Shown: one piece after another, positions 1 through 7,926 of the stretch | Layout: each line of letters starts with the position of its first letter | Numbering within the stretch: the stretch's first letter is position 1 | NCBI GenBank assembly: GCA_045636125.1 | Contig: JAZTWX010000033.1 | Coordinates: 1 to 25,664 of the forward strand | Direction of reading: 5' to 3' | DNA length: 25,664 nt | Source of the DNA: HGM04593 sp045636125 | GTDB taxonomy: Bacteria > Bacteroidota > Bacteroidia > Bacteroidales > Bacteroidaceae | Translations under genes and position numbers: made by a program | Notes under the pieces: generated by a model | The model's database searches: none | The model's input: the letters and a program-made list of their open reading frames with translations, nothing else | What the model was told of the DNA's origin: nothing

Positions 1-131
1 ATAGCAACAGACAAAGACTTTTTGTTTTCCCTATTGGAGCATATTTAGAATGTTGTCGGGCTGCATAAAGGATTTATGCGTACAAAAATGATATTTATTC
101 GAAGCTGAAGGTAAAAACGGGAAATTACTCC

Positions 132-172
132 AAAAAAAGAGACTGAGCCAAAATTACTTTTGACCCAGCCTC
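132..172 (-). terminator. Rho-independent terminator read on the minus strand
   Basis: Arms 139-153 and 158-172 pair over 15 bases around a 4-base loop. Three of the pairs are G-U wobbles on the minus strand and would be A-C mismatches on the plus strand, so the hairpin is meant for minus-strand RNA. A seven-base U run (the A run 132-138) follows. No minus-strand gene is visible upstream of it inside the window, so it may end an antisense or unseen short transcript. Positions 1-131 show no gene I can support. Confidence 0.65.
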
Positions 173-173
173 G

Positions 174-204
174 TTGGTTTGTAGTGGATAATATCTTATC
201 TTCG
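174..204 (+). promoter_or_regulatory. Bacteroidota-type promoter of the acetyltransferase gene
   Basis: A -7 box TATCTTCG at 197-204 fits TAnnTTYG. A weak -33 box TTGG lies 19 bases upstream at 174-177 (TTTG at 178-181 is an alternative with shorter spacing). Transcription would begin within a few bases of the ATG at 213, so the mRNA would be leaderless or nearly so. Confidence 0.5.
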
Positions 205-212
205 CACCCTGT

Positions 213-755
213 ATGGAACAAAAAATAACACTCACCCGCGTTACTGATGCCACAGGCAGCGACTACCTTTTCACCGAGGAGCTGCTCACTACAGCCTTTC
301 CACCCGACGAGTACCGCCCGCTGCCCGCGCAACGCCACAATGCAGCCCGCGAGGGCACCTTTCACCTTATGATTGCCCGCAACGGCAACAATCCCGTGGG
401 CTTTATAAGCTACTGGCAACTGAACGGGATTTGTTATGTAGAGCACCTTGCAACCACCCCTGCCGAACGCGGCAAAGGACACGGTAGCGCCATTTTGGCC
501 AAACTGCAGAAACTGGTGGGAGCCATAGTATTGGAGGTTGAAACACCAACCGACGACATTTCGCGCCGCCGCATAGAATTCTACAAAAGACAAGGGTTCG
601 AACTATGCAGCACCCCTTACACCCAACCACCCTACTGCGAAAGCGGCAACAGCATACCAATGTTCCTTATGTTCCGCGGAGCAAAACCCACAAAAGAGCT
701 TTTCGAAGAGACAAAAAAAGAGATATACAGCAAAATATACTCCTACAAAGAATAA
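213..755 (+). CDS. GNAT family N-acetyltransferase
   Basis: A 180-residue protein of the Gcn5-related acetyltransferase fold, predicted to move an acetyl group from acetyl-CoA to an unknown amine. Strand beta-4 and the pyrophosphate-binding loop are clear: VEHLATTPAERGKGHG at about residues 77-91 contains the RxxGxG/A motif that holds CoA, followed by helix alpha-3. A Tyr in FYKRQGF near residue 125 sits where the family's general acid usually is. The lysine/glutamate-rich tail after residue 155 lies outside the fold. The ATG at 213 is the first start after the -7 box. The gamma-carbonic-anhydrase-like gene follows 12 bases downstream, so the two are probably co-transcribed. The substrate cannot be read from the sequence. 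Confidence 0.85.
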   Translation: MEQKITLTRVTDATGSDYLFTEELLTTAFPPDEYRPLPAQRHNAAREGTFHLMIARNGNNPVGFISYWQLNGICYVEHLATTPAERGKGHGSAILAKLQKLVGAIVLEVETPTDDISRRRIEFYKRQGFELCSTPYTQPPYCESGNSIPMFLMFRGAKPTKELFEETKKEIYSKIYSYKE

Positions 756-767
756 AAAAAACAGATT

Positions 768-1307
768 ATGGCAATAATAAAAGAGATAAAAGGCACAGCG
801 CCCAAAATGGGCAGCAACTGCTACCTTGCCGAAACGGCAGCCATTATAGGCGATGTAACAATGGGCGACAACTGCTCAATATGGTTCGGAACCGTGCTGC
901 GCGGCGATGTCAACACAATAACCATAGGTAACAACGTAAATATTCAGGACGGAGCAGTTGTCCACACCCTCTACCAGCGTTCAAAGACCGCCATAGGCAA
1001 TAACGTATCAATTGGGCACAACGCCACCATCCACGGCGCCACAATTGAGGACAACTGCCTCATTGGGATGGGAGCAACCGTGCTCGACAACGCCACAGTG
1101 GAGAGCGGCGCCATTGTAGCGGCAAACGCTCTTGTAACGGCCGGAATGCGCGTGGAGAGCGGCTGGATATACGCAGGCGTGCCCGCTAAAAAGATAAAGG
1201 AGGTGAGCCCCGAACAGCAAAAAGAGATTGTGGAACGTATTGCACGCGACTACATTATGTACGCATCGTGGTACACCGACGATACAAAGGAAGAGGAGCT
1301 TTTATAG
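768..1307 (+). CDS. Gamma-carbonic-anhydrase-like hexapeptide-repeat protein (YrdA/PaaY type)
   Basis: A 179-residue left-handed beta-helix protein built from hexapeptide repeats ([IV]-G-x-x-x-x pattern, residues ~20-140), with a C-terminal helix. The three zinc-binding histidines of the gamma class are present: H66 (VVH), H84 (IGH) and H89 (IHG), plus the conserved R45 (RGD) and Q60-D61. The acidic loop with the proton-shuttle glutamate of the archaeal enzyme Cam is absent, as in YrdA-type members, so real CO2-hydrating activity is uncertain. The protein normally forms a trimer with zinc at the interfaces. It is second in an operon with the acetyltransferase, and its stop codon overlaps the end of the convergent AraC gene by six bases. 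Confidence 0.88.
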   Translation: MAIIKEIKGTAPKMGSNCYLAETAAIIGDVTMGDNCSIWFGTVLRGDVNTITIGNNVNIQDGAVVHTLYQRSKTAIGNNVSIGHNATIHGATIEDNCLIGMGATVLDNATVESGAIVAANALVTAGMRVESGWIYAGVPAKKIKEVSPEQQKEIVERIARDYIMYASWYTDDTKEEELL

Positions 1308-2153
1308 CTTCTCTTCCTTGCTTTTAGTCTTGCGGTACTCGCTGGGCGACAACCCCGTGAGCCTTTTATAATATCGGCTGAAATAAGATTGGCTGGGGAA
1401 GTTATATTCGTCGGCAAGCTCCTGCACCGACTTATCGGTGTAACAAAGCTCATACTTGAGTTTCGCCGACACGGCCGAGTCTATAATCTCCTTTGCCGAA
1501 TAACCCGACACCTCGTTGCTCACCTCGTTCAAATAACCGCTGCTCACTCCAAGCTCATTGGCATAGAAAAGCACCTCGCGCGACTTGTGGTGCGATGCCA
1601 CAAGCGCCTTCACGAATTTGCGGAAAAGAGAGTTCTTGCGCGACTCGTAGCCCATCCCCCTCATTGCAACACCTTCGTGCTTTTTATATTGATGCACAAA
1701 CATTTGGTACAAAATTCGAATCGCGCCAACCACCGACGTCTCGAATTGTTCATAATCGAGGCAATCCTTCATTTTCAGCAACACATCGAACACCCCCTGC
1801 ACAATCTCCCATTCCACACCAAAGAACGGGAAAACAGGCTGCACTCGCAAGCGATCATAAAAGTCGAAATTGCGGTTAAGTATTTCATTTGTAAACAACT
1901 GCACCGGCATCACCAGCCCCCACGACTCAAAATTGACCGAACACTCCTTTATATTCACAATGTCGAGCGGCGAAAGCATAACCACTGAATTATGCTTAAC
2001 GTGGTACACAGAGTAGTTAATCTCAATTTTTGCCTCTCCATCCTGCACCAGAATGAGTATAAGATGATTGCAACGTATGGGCGTTCCCACAAGCTGCCCT
2101 ATGTGGTTTCTAAGAAAAACCTTTTTGTTGTCGTAATCGGTAGTCGCTAACAT
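1302..2153 (-). CDS. AraC family transcriptional regulator
   Basis: A 283-residue DNA-binding regulator. Residues ~1-170 form a cupin-like sensing region with no recognisable ligand signature. Residues ~190-283 form the AraC double helix-turn-helix; the second HTH carries the family signature around SVQELADEYNFPSQSYFSRYYKR and GLSPSEYRK. The length matches one-domain-sensor AraC proteins. The ATG at 2153 lies about 20 bases below a good -7 box. Its target is unknown: the only close genes are the convergent acetyltransferase/carbonic-anhydrase pair and the DUF4301 gene on its own strand, separated from it by terminators. Confidence 0.92.
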   Translation of the reverse strand: MLATTDYDNKKVFLRNHIGQLVGTPIRCNHLILILVQDGEAKIEINYSVYHVKHNSVVMLSPLDIVNIKECSVNFESWGLVMPVQLFTNEILNRNFDFYDRLRVQPVFPFFGVEWEIVQGVFDVLLKMKDCLDYEQFETSVVGAIRILYQMFVHQYKKHEGVAMRGMGYESRKNSLFRKFVKALVASHHKSREVLFYANELGVSSGYLNEVSNEVSGYSAKEIIDSAVSAKLKYELCYTDKSVQELADEYNFPSQSYFSRYYKRLTGLSPSEYRKTKSKEEKL

Positions 2154-2173
2154 AATATTACTTAATTTTGAAA

Positions 2174-2206
2174 CAAATTTAATAAATTCTAAAACAAACT
2201 CCCAAA
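2174..2206 (-). promoter_or_regulatory. Promoter of the AraC gene
   Basis: On the minus strand TAAATTTG (2174-2181) matches the -7 consensus and TTTG (2203-2206) lies 21 bases upstream as the -33 box. A second TAAATTTG at 2203-2210 overlaps the -33 box and could be an alternative -7. Confidence 0.6.
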
Positions 2207-2283
2207 TTTAACCACAAAAAAGGACAATATGTGATATTTTATGTAAAAAAGGCACTATAACGCACCAAAAAGCACTCACGTTA

Positions 2284-2372
2284 ATAAAAAAACCGGCAGG
2301 GATTTCCCCCGCCGGCCTACCACATAAGAATATGAAAAACCTTAATAACTTTGGTTTCCAAATGCAAAATTA
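2284..2372 (-). ncRNA. Candidate small RNA with its own promoter and terminator
   Basis: On the minus strand a -7 box TAATTTTG (2365-2372) is followed within a few bases by a 5' hairpin (TTTGG-AAA-CCAAA, 2350-2362). A ~35-base single-stranded stretch comes next, then a GC-rich hairpin (2293-2315) and a U7 run (2286-2292). That describes a transcript of about 75 nt between the DUF4301 terminator and the AraC promoter. The -33 box is weak. The plus strand has a competing -7 box (TAACTTTG, 2346-2353), which would give a transcript ending at the 2438-2466 hairpin. No homology to a known RNA family is recognised. Confidence 0.4.
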
Positions 2373-2437
2373 GCTTCTCAAGCCCACATAACTATTTCTA
2401 AATTTCAATTTAGATTGTCCTTTTTCGCGGTAAACAC

Positions 2438-2466
2438 AAAAAGCCCACGCTTAGCGCAGGCTTTTT
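2438..2466. terminator. Bidirectional terminator below the DUF4301 gene
   Basis: Eight-base arms AAAAAGCC (2438-2445) and GGCTTTTT (2459-2466) enclose a short inner GC stem. The A and T tracts give a U run in either direction. It lies 30 bases past the DUF4301 stop. Confidence 0.8.
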
Positions 2467-2495
2467 GCATATTATATATAGGAACAATCTCTCAA

Positions 2496-4010
2496 TTACT
2501 GGTGAACATCGCGCAAAAGGTCGTTCACGGTCTTCACCGGGTTAAATGTAACAAGAGGCACCTCTACAAAGATTGTATTCCAGTCGCTCATTGCTCCGTT
2601 CCACAAACCGGGAAGCTCCATAGCCTTAAGTTCACGGCCGTTCTTCGACTTGTGCGAAATGAAGCCTGTATTCTTATCGACAAATGTGGGAAGGTTGAAT
2701 TTCTCGCCCTTGTAGTTCTTGACAGCACAAACAAGGTCAACGGGGTTGAAGTGCGTTCCGTTCTCGAACATCTCCTTCGACGCAGCGTTGGTCATATCAA
2801 TCTGCGAACTTTCGAGAATCTGCAGCGACACTGTACCATCCTCGTTGTATGCAAGGAACGGACCACCACCGGGCTCACCCACATTCTTCACCATACCGCA
2901 AACGCGCATCGGGCGGTTAAATTTCTTGCGCAGGTAGAGAACAAGGTCGCAGTCTTCGAGATTCTTTATGTCGAGATTGCGGCACATAAGTTCCTGTTGC
3001 AGGAAGCAGACCATTTCAACCACCTGCTCGTGGGTGTATTTTCCGCTGTCAATGAGATTTAGATACTCAAATACCTTCTTCTGCTTCTCAACCAGAATAC
3101 CGGCAAGCAGTTTCTTGTATGTAACGGTGTCGGCTTTCAGGCGGTCGGGCACCACGTTGTCAATATTCTTAATGAAAATAACATCGGCATCAATGTCGTT
3201 AAGGTTCTCAATGAGCGCACCGTGCCCACCGGGGCGGAACACAAGCGCACCGTTCTCGCGGAAAGGCTGGTTGTCGGCATCAACGGCAATGGTATCGGTG
3301 CTCTGTTTCTGCTCCGAGAAGCATATTTCATATTTCACACCAAAGAGAGCCTCGTAGTAAGGCTTGCGCTCAGCAACAAGCTCCTCGAAGAGAGCCTTGT
3401 GGTTGGGCGACACAGTGAAATGCAGCTGCACCTTTCCGTCGGTTGCAGCATAAAGCGCACCCTCAGCAAAATGCTCCTCGGCAGCTGTGCGGGCAGCCTC
3501 ATCGTAAGAGTGGAATTTAAGCAAGCCTTTGGGCAGCGAGCCGTAGTTCATCCCTGTAAAGTCGAGCAGGTTGAAAACCACAGCCTTGTAATTACCGGCT
3601 GCTATAAGGCCGGCAATTGATGCATTGTTGTTCTTTTTGCAAGTTGCATCGAGGTCGGCATAAAAGGCGAACTTTTCAATATTGGCAAAGAAATTCTTTT
3701 CGAAATCGGTTACAGGTGCGTCGTATTCGGCACTCAGGAACGAAAAGAGATCCTTGAACATACGGCTGGCAGCACCCGATGCTGGAACAAATTTCAGGAT
3801 TTTGTTGCCTGCGGCACAATATGCGTCCCAAGCCTTCAAATAATCGTCAATTTCCTGCTGCGAAGGAGCAACAATGCCCTTGTCTATTGTTGCCGCAGCT
3901 TCAATGGGCAAAAATGGGAAACCTGTCTTGAATGTTTGCAACTGTTCGGCAACCTGCTGTTCCGAAATTCCCTTTTTCAAAAGGAATGCTTGGTCGGCTT
4001 TACTTATCAT
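2496..4010 (-). CDS. DUF4301 family protein, possible sugar-nucleotidyltransferase fold
   Basis: A 504-residue cytoplasmic protein matching the DUF4301 family of Bacteroidota, for which I know no assigned function. Visible conserved stretches are PASGAASRMFK (residues 76-86), FRPGGHGALIENLNDI (about 259-274) and IKNIDNVVPD (about 281-290). The Gly-rich N-terminal loop followed by a GGHGAL motif and an xNIDN motif recall UDP-sugar pyrophosphorylases, where they bind uridine nucleotide and sugar phosphate. That comparison is my inference, not an established annotation. There is no signal peptide or membrane segment. The gene is transcribed alone: a -7-like box TATCTTCG (4051-4058, minus strand) lies about 40 bases upstream and a terminator follows. 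Confidence 0.85.
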   Translation of the reverse strand: MISKADQAFLLKKGISEQQVAEQLQTFKTGFPFLPIEAAATIDKGIVAPSQQEIDDYLKAWDAYCAAGNKILKFVPASGAASRMFKDLFSFLSAEYDAPVTDFEKNFFANIEKFAFYADLDATCKKNNNASIAGLIAAGNYKAVVFNLLDFTGMNYGSLPKGLLKFHSYDEAARTAAEEHFAEGALYAATDGKVQLHFTVSPNHKALFEELVAERKPYYEALFGVKYEICFSEQKQSTDTIAVDADNQPFRENGALVFRPGGHGALIENLNDIDADVIFIKNIDNVVPDRLKADTVTYKKLLAGILVEKQKKVFEYLNLIDSGKYTHEQVVEMVCFLQQELMCRNLDIKNLEDCDLVLYLRKKFNRPMRVCGMVKNVGEPGGGPFLAYNEDGTVSLQILESSQIDMTNAASKEMFENGTHFNPVDLVCAVKNYKGEKFNLPTFVDKNTGFISHKSKNGRELKAMELPGLWNGAMSDWNTIFVEVPLVTFNPVKTVNDLLRDVHQ

Positions 4011-4127
4011 AGCGATATAATTTATATGGGTTAGTTATAGTCTACAAGTGCGAAGATACAAAATTTCATATTAAATCCTATATTTATATAAAAAAATACC
4101 TATATTTGATAAAAAACCGATATAGGT

Positions 4128-4259
4128 TGCACTCGCGGTAAAAATATTAAAGCAAGCTTTATATTTATTGCTCGTTGGGGGGGATATTTGAGGTAAACCT
4201 CCAATATTAATGGCACTCGCTGTTAAAAATATAAAAAGAAGCTACATATTTCTAACCCG
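4128..4259. repeat. Imperfect direct repeat upstream of the relA-like gene
   Basis: Two copies of a ~47-bp block, 4128-4174 and 4212-4259, share GCACTCGC(G/T)GT, then AAAAATAT, an AAG..AGC/AAGC block and ATATTT. A seven-G run (4177-4183 region) and a small GAGGT/ACCTC hairpin lie between them. The core GCACTCGCGGT recurs before fabD at about 10707-10718. The function is unknown. Apart from this repeat and the divergent promoters, the 4011-4346 gap holds nothing I can support. Confidence 0.55.
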
Positions 4260-4287
4260 TTTGTGCCCATATTCAAGGAGGAAAAAT

Positions 4288-4295
4288 TATATTCG
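4288..4295 (+). promoter_or_regulatory. -7 box of the RelA/SpoT-homologue gene
   Basis: TATATTCG fits TAnnTTYG; no good -33 box is seen at standard spacing. Transcription from here would start near 4301. This excludes the in-frame GTG at 4263 and supports the ATG at 4347 with a leader of about 46 bases. Confidence 0.55.
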
Positions 4296-4346
4296 CAAAC
4301 AAAAGTCATAAATGCGGCCCACGGCCCAAAAAAGCGGAACGAGACT

Positions 4347-6557
4347 ATGGAAAGAGCTATCACACATACACACGAAGAGATAAGAGAGATTATCGAGCTC
4401 AAAAACCTGTTGAGAAAGAATGTCGAGGAGCATTTCACCCCGGCCGACTACCGCTTTGTGAAAGAACGGATAAAAAAGGCCATCGACGAGGAGCGCATCA
4501 CCCGCGACAATTTCGGTTTCCACCCCATAATAACCGACCTGAAGACTGCCGCTCTTGTGGGGCAGGAGATTGGCTACAACCGCGACATTATCACAAGCAT
4601 TCTGCTCAACCGTTGCGTGCAGGCCGGCTCCACCACATACGACGAGGTGAAAGCGCAGTTCGGCGAGGGTGTAACGAAAATCCTCACCAACCTTGCACAA
4701 ATAAACGCCCTCTACGCCAAAAGCCCCACCATAGAGAGCGAGAATTTCCGCAATCTGCTGCTGTCGTTCACCAACGATATGCGCATAATACTCATTATGA
4801 TAGCCGGGCGACTCATCATACTGCGCAGGCTCTTCAATTCCACCGATGCTACCGCCCGCAAGCAGGTGGCAGCAGAGGCATCGCAGCTATACATTCCACT
4901 GGCCCACAAGCTTGGTTTCTACAAACTTAAATCGGAAATGGAAGACCTTGCAATGCGTTATACCGAGAGTGAGATATACGCCGAGCTCAGCCGCAAGGTC
5001 GAAGAGACCGCCGCATCGCGCGAGGACTACATTGCATCCTTCATCAAGCCCATCGATGCAAAGCTACGCGCACTGCCCCACCTGAAATACCGCATCAAAG
5101 GACGCACAAAATCAATCAACTCCATTTGGCAGAAGATGAAAAGACAACAGCGCCCCTTTGAGCAGATATACGACCTTTTTGCCATACGCATAATAATTGA
5201 CAGCGAGCCGCAGAACGAAAAAAGCGAATGTTGGCAGGTATATTCCATTATAGCCGATATGTACACGCCCAACCCCCACCGCTTGCGCGACTGGCTGTCG
5301 GTACCCAAGAGCAACGGTTACGAGTCGCTCCATACCACAGTGATGGGCCCCGAGGGCCGCTGGGTAGAGGTGCAGATACGTACCGAGCGTATGGACGCCA
5401 TTGCCGAACACGGCCTTGCCGCACACTGGCGTTACAAAGGCATAAAGAGCGAGAAAGGGCTCGACAGCCTGCTTGCCACCATACGCGACACGCTTGAAAA
5501 CCTGAGTGAGGAGGATGTGAACGGCAACAAATTCAAAATGGAGCTCTACAAGGACGAGATGTTCATTTTCACTCCCAAAGGCGACCTCCACCGCCTGCCC
5601 AAAGGAGCCACCATACTCGACTTTGCCTTCAGCATACACACAGGGCTGGGCTGCAAATGCACCGGTGCGCTTGTGAACGGGCGCAACGTCCCCTTGCGCC
5701 ACGCATTGTGCAACGGCGACCAGGTTGAAATTATAACATCGAACAGCCAGACACCCAAACAGGCGTGGCTCACCATAGCCCAGACAGGCCGTGCACGCGC
5801 AAAGATACGCCAGGCGCTGAAAGACATCACAGCCCGCCAGGCCGACATTGCCCGTGAAATGCTCATACGCAAATTCAAGAACCACAAGATTGAGTACGAC
5901 GAGGCAATGATGGACCACCTCATACGCAAAATGGGATTCAAGCGCCTGAGCGATTTCTACCAGGGAATAGCCGAGGGAGGCATTGATGTTGCCGAGGTAT
6001 TCAAGAAATACCAGTCACTCGCCCACCCCACAAGCGAGAACAACGACACCGCGCACAGCGCAGGCGGCTACACCTTCAGCAACGACATTGACGCAGGGCA
6101 CGCCAGCGACGTGCTTGTGATTGAGCGCAACCTCAAAGGTGTCGACTACAAGCTGGCAAAATGCTGTAACCCCATCTTCGGCGACGAGATTTTCGGTTTT
6201 GTAACCATACACGACGGAATTTCAATTCACCGCAAGGACTGCACCAACGCCCGCCAGCTGCACGAGCGCTACCCCTACCGCATTATTGAAGCACGCTGGA
6301 CCGACATAGACAAGAACAACGCCATCTACCCCGTAACCCTGCGCATTGTGGGACACGACAACATTGGAGTGGTAAACAACATCACCTCGGTAATTACGCA
6401 AGAGAAGGGAGTGATGCTGCGCGGTATCAACATCGAGTCGCACGACACACTCTTTTCGGGCACGCTGTCGCTACTCATCGACGACAACGGCAAGTTGCGC
6501 CGCCTGATAGAGAAAATTGAGAATGTAAAGGGAGTGAAACAGGTAAAAAGAGGTTAA
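4347..6557 (+). CDS. relA: RelA/SpoT homologue, (p)ppGpp synthetase with inactive hydrolase domain
   Basis: A 736-residue ribosome-associated alarmone enzyme that transfers pyrophosphate from ATP to GDP/GTP. Order: pseudo-HD hydrolase (~30-190), synthetase (~225-365), TGS (FIFTPKGDLHRLPKGAT onward), helical and zinc-finger-like region (LAKCCNPIFGDEI with CC), and ACT at the C-terminus. The synthetase is intact: the KGRTKSINSIWQKM helix, YDLFAIRI, PKSNGYESLHTTV, EVQIRT and AEHGLAAHW. In the hydrolase, the histidine of HP (H59) remains. The HDxxED residues are instead N88-R89...Q92-A93, and the later Asp of the ADRLHN-type motif is G154, so ppGpp breakdown is not expected. The synthetase switch motif is RLRD (312-315), nearer the RxKD of bifunctional enzymes than the ExDD of monofunctional RelA. 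A separate bifunctional enzyme should exist elsewhere. The ATG at 4347 is preferred over the upstream GTG because of the promoter position. Confidence 0.93.
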   Translation: MERAITHTHEEIREIIELKNLLRKNVEEHFTPADYRFVKERIKKAIDEERITRDNFGFHPIITDLKTAALVGQEIGYNRDIITSILLNRCVQAGSTTYDEVKAQFGEGVTKILTNLAQINALYAKSPTIESENFRNLLLSFTNDMRIILIMIAGRLIILRRLFNSTDATARKQVAAEASQLYIPLAHKLGFYKLKSEMEDLAMRYTESEIYAELSRKVEETAASREDYIASFIKPIDAKLRALPHLKYRIKGRTKSINSIWQKMKRQQRPFEQIYDLFAIRIIIDSEPQNEKSECWQVYSIIADMYTPNPHRLRDWLSVPKSNGYESLHTTVMGPEGRWVEVQIRTERMDAIAEHGLAAHWRYKGIKSEKGLDSLLATIRDTLENLSEEDVNGNKFKMELYKDEMFIFTPKGDLHRLPKGATILDFAFSIHTGLGCKCTGALVNGRNVPLRHALCNGDQVEIITSNSQTPKQAWLTIAQTGRARAKIRQALKDITARQADIAREMLIRKFKNHKIEYDEAMMDHLIRKMGFKRLSDFYQGIAEGGIDVAEVFKKYQSLAHPTSENNDTAHSAGGYTFSNDIDAGHASDVLVIERNLKGVDYKLAKCCNPIFGDEIFGFVTIHDGISIHRKDCTNARQLHERYPYRIIEARWTDIDKNNAIYPVTLRIVGHDNIGVVNNITSVITQEKGVMLRGINIESHDTLFSGTLSLLIDDNGKLRRLIEKIENVKGVKQVKRG

Positions 6558-6594
6558 AAGAGCAAAACACTGCCGCCCGTTCACCGTTTTTAGC

Positions 6595-6602
6595 TATTTT
6601 TG
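6595..6602 (+). promoter_or_regulatory. -7 box of the DUF1573 gene
   Basis: TATTTTTG lies 25 bases before the ATG at 6628, giving a short leader of about 20 bases. No clear -33 box is seen. Confidence 0.5.
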
Positions 6603-6627
6603 CACCACAGAACATAACGCACCAATT

Positions 6628-7044
6628 ATGAAAAAATTACTGTTTGCAATTATACTCGCCTCGCTGTGCAGCATAGCGCAAGCGCAGAAGGCCGACATAA
6701 AATTTGAAAAGACAACCTACGACATGGGCACCTTTGCGCCCGACACTGCAATAATCAAATGCAAGTTCGTGTACAAGAACACAGGCAAGGCGCCGCTCTA
6801 CATTCACGAGGTCAGAACCTCGTGTGGCTGCACACAACGCAGTTTCAAGACCGGCCCCACAATGCCCGGCGAGAGCGACACAATTTTTGTAACCTACAAC
6901 GGCACAAAAAAATCCCCAGGTTTTCTGCGACGCAGCATCACAGTACACTGCAACGCGCCAAAGGAGATGTACACGCTAATAATAAAAGGTTATATGCTTG
7001 AGGCTAAAATCACCCCCACCGAGGAGGCTTTTACCGAAGAATAA
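6628..7044 (+). CDS. DUF1573 domain protein, exported
   Basis: A 138-residue protein with a Sec signal peptide (MKK, hydrophobic core, AQA cleavage site near residue 19) followed by one DUF1573 domain, an immunoglobulin-like beta-sandwich common in Bacteroidota. The family hallmark YxFxYKNTGKAPLYI...TSCGCT is present, with C66 and C68 in the CxC motif. The mature protein ends soon after the domain, so this is the minimal single-domain form. The usual location is the periplasm or cell surface and the function is unknown. It stands alone between its own promoter and a strong hairpin terminator, which the convergent thioesterase gene probably shares. Confidence 0.9.
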   Translation: MKKLLFAIILASLCSIAQAQKADIKFEKTTYDMGTFAPDTAIIKCKFVYKNTGKAPLYIHEVRTSCGCTQRSFKTGPTMPGESDTIFVTYNGTKKSPGFLRRSITVHCNAPKEMYTLIIKGYMLEAKITPTEEAFTEE

Positions 7045-7049
7045 AAATA

Positions 7050-7086
7050 GAGAAACAGGATGACTCGAAAGATCATCCTGTTTCTC
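7050..7086. terminator. Terminator between convergent DUF1573 and thioesterase genes
   Basis: A perfect 14-bp stem (7050-7063 with 7073-7086) closes a 9-base loop. An A run before it and a short T run after it let it serve both strands. Confidence 0.85.
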
Positions 7087-7108
7087 TTATCTTGAGACGG
7101 GAATTTAA

Positions 7109-7855
7109 TCAAAATACCAATTTCTCCACAAACGAAGACTTCCCGTTCACCTTACCCTCAATATAATACACAAGCGCACCATCCTCGGCAGGCTCGCTGT
7201 ATCCATAAAGTTCCACGGTGTCGCCGGGCATCACCTCGCTGTTGAAGTTGATTACAAGCTCCTTCAAACGGCGGTTGTTCACAACATCGAGCTCCAGTGC
7301 ATTCATTGCCCACTCGGTATATTTCACGTTGTTTACGTGGGCATTCATATCGAGGTCGGAGTAATTCACCTTGTGGCTCATCAAATGCACGGGCTCCACT
7401 CCACGGGGCATTGCCACTTTGGGCGCGGGCTCGGCAATTACATCCTCTTTAATATCGTGCTCGCCGTTGTCCGAGAGTTCCGAGAATTTCGACATGCGGC
7501 GTGTGTCTATGTCTATCACCAACCAGGTTGATGTTGCCGAAATAAGCTGCTCGCTACCCTCTTTGTCGAATACCACAAAATCGCGGAAGAACTGGAAACC
7601 GTTAGCGCCCTTGTGCCACGACTGTATGTTTACATTGTCTCTCCACTTGGGCAATTTGTGGAAAATAACGTGCATACGGGCAAGAACCCACGCCTTGCGG
7701 GTTATGTGCATTGAATCGTACCCTACACCAATTACATCGGCGTGAACATTGGCTGCCTCCTGTGCAAAATTAAGGAAAGAGGCAGGTTTCATTGTCCCCG
7801 ACATATCGACATCGAAGCTGGGGATGCGCTTTATTACATTATATTTTTCTACCAT
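7109..7855 (-). CDS. Acyl-ACP thioesterase (FatA/FatB family)
   Basis: A 248-residue double hot-dog enzyme that hydrolyses fatty acyl-acyl carrier protein to free fatty acid and ACP in the cytoplasm. The N-terminal hot-dog covers about residues 1-140 (LARMHVIFHKLPKW and STWLVIDIDTRR are typical). The C-terminal hot-dog carries the catalytic segment DMNAHVNNVKYTEW, with N171, H173 and an acidic residue (E181) where the plant enzymes have their active-site triad. It has no signal peptide. It lies downstream of the LysR gene on the same strand, with 71 bases between that contain a GC-rich imperfect hairpin (about 7895-7921), so separate transcription is possible. Confidence 0.88.
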   Translation of the reverse strand: MVEKYNVIKRIPSFDVDMSGTMKPASFLNFAQEAANVHADVIGVGYDSMHITRKAWVLARMHVIFHKLPKWRDNVNIQSWHKGANGFQFFRDFVVFDKEGSEQLISATSTWLVIDIDTRRMSKFSELSDNGEHDIKEDVIAEPAPKVAMPRGVEPVHLMSHKVNYSDLDMNAHVNNVKYTEWAMNALELDVVNNRRLKELVINFNSEVMPGDTVELYGYSEPAEDGALVYYIEGKVNGKSSFVEKLVF

Positions 7856-7926
7856 AATATATTGTTTTTCGTTATTGCTTTTTAATCGTATTCGCCGCAG
7901 TTGCCGTTCCCGGCAGGCGGAAAGGT

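Noticed and set aside
2332..2373. A 13-codon plus-strand leader peptide with two Phe codons
   Set aside because: No plus-strand gene follows before the 2438-2466 terminator, so attenuation has no target. The frame is short enough to occur by chance.
4263..4346. GTG start for the RelA/SpoT homologue
   Set aside because: It lies upstream of the -7 box at 4288-4295 and would add 28 residues not typical of the family.
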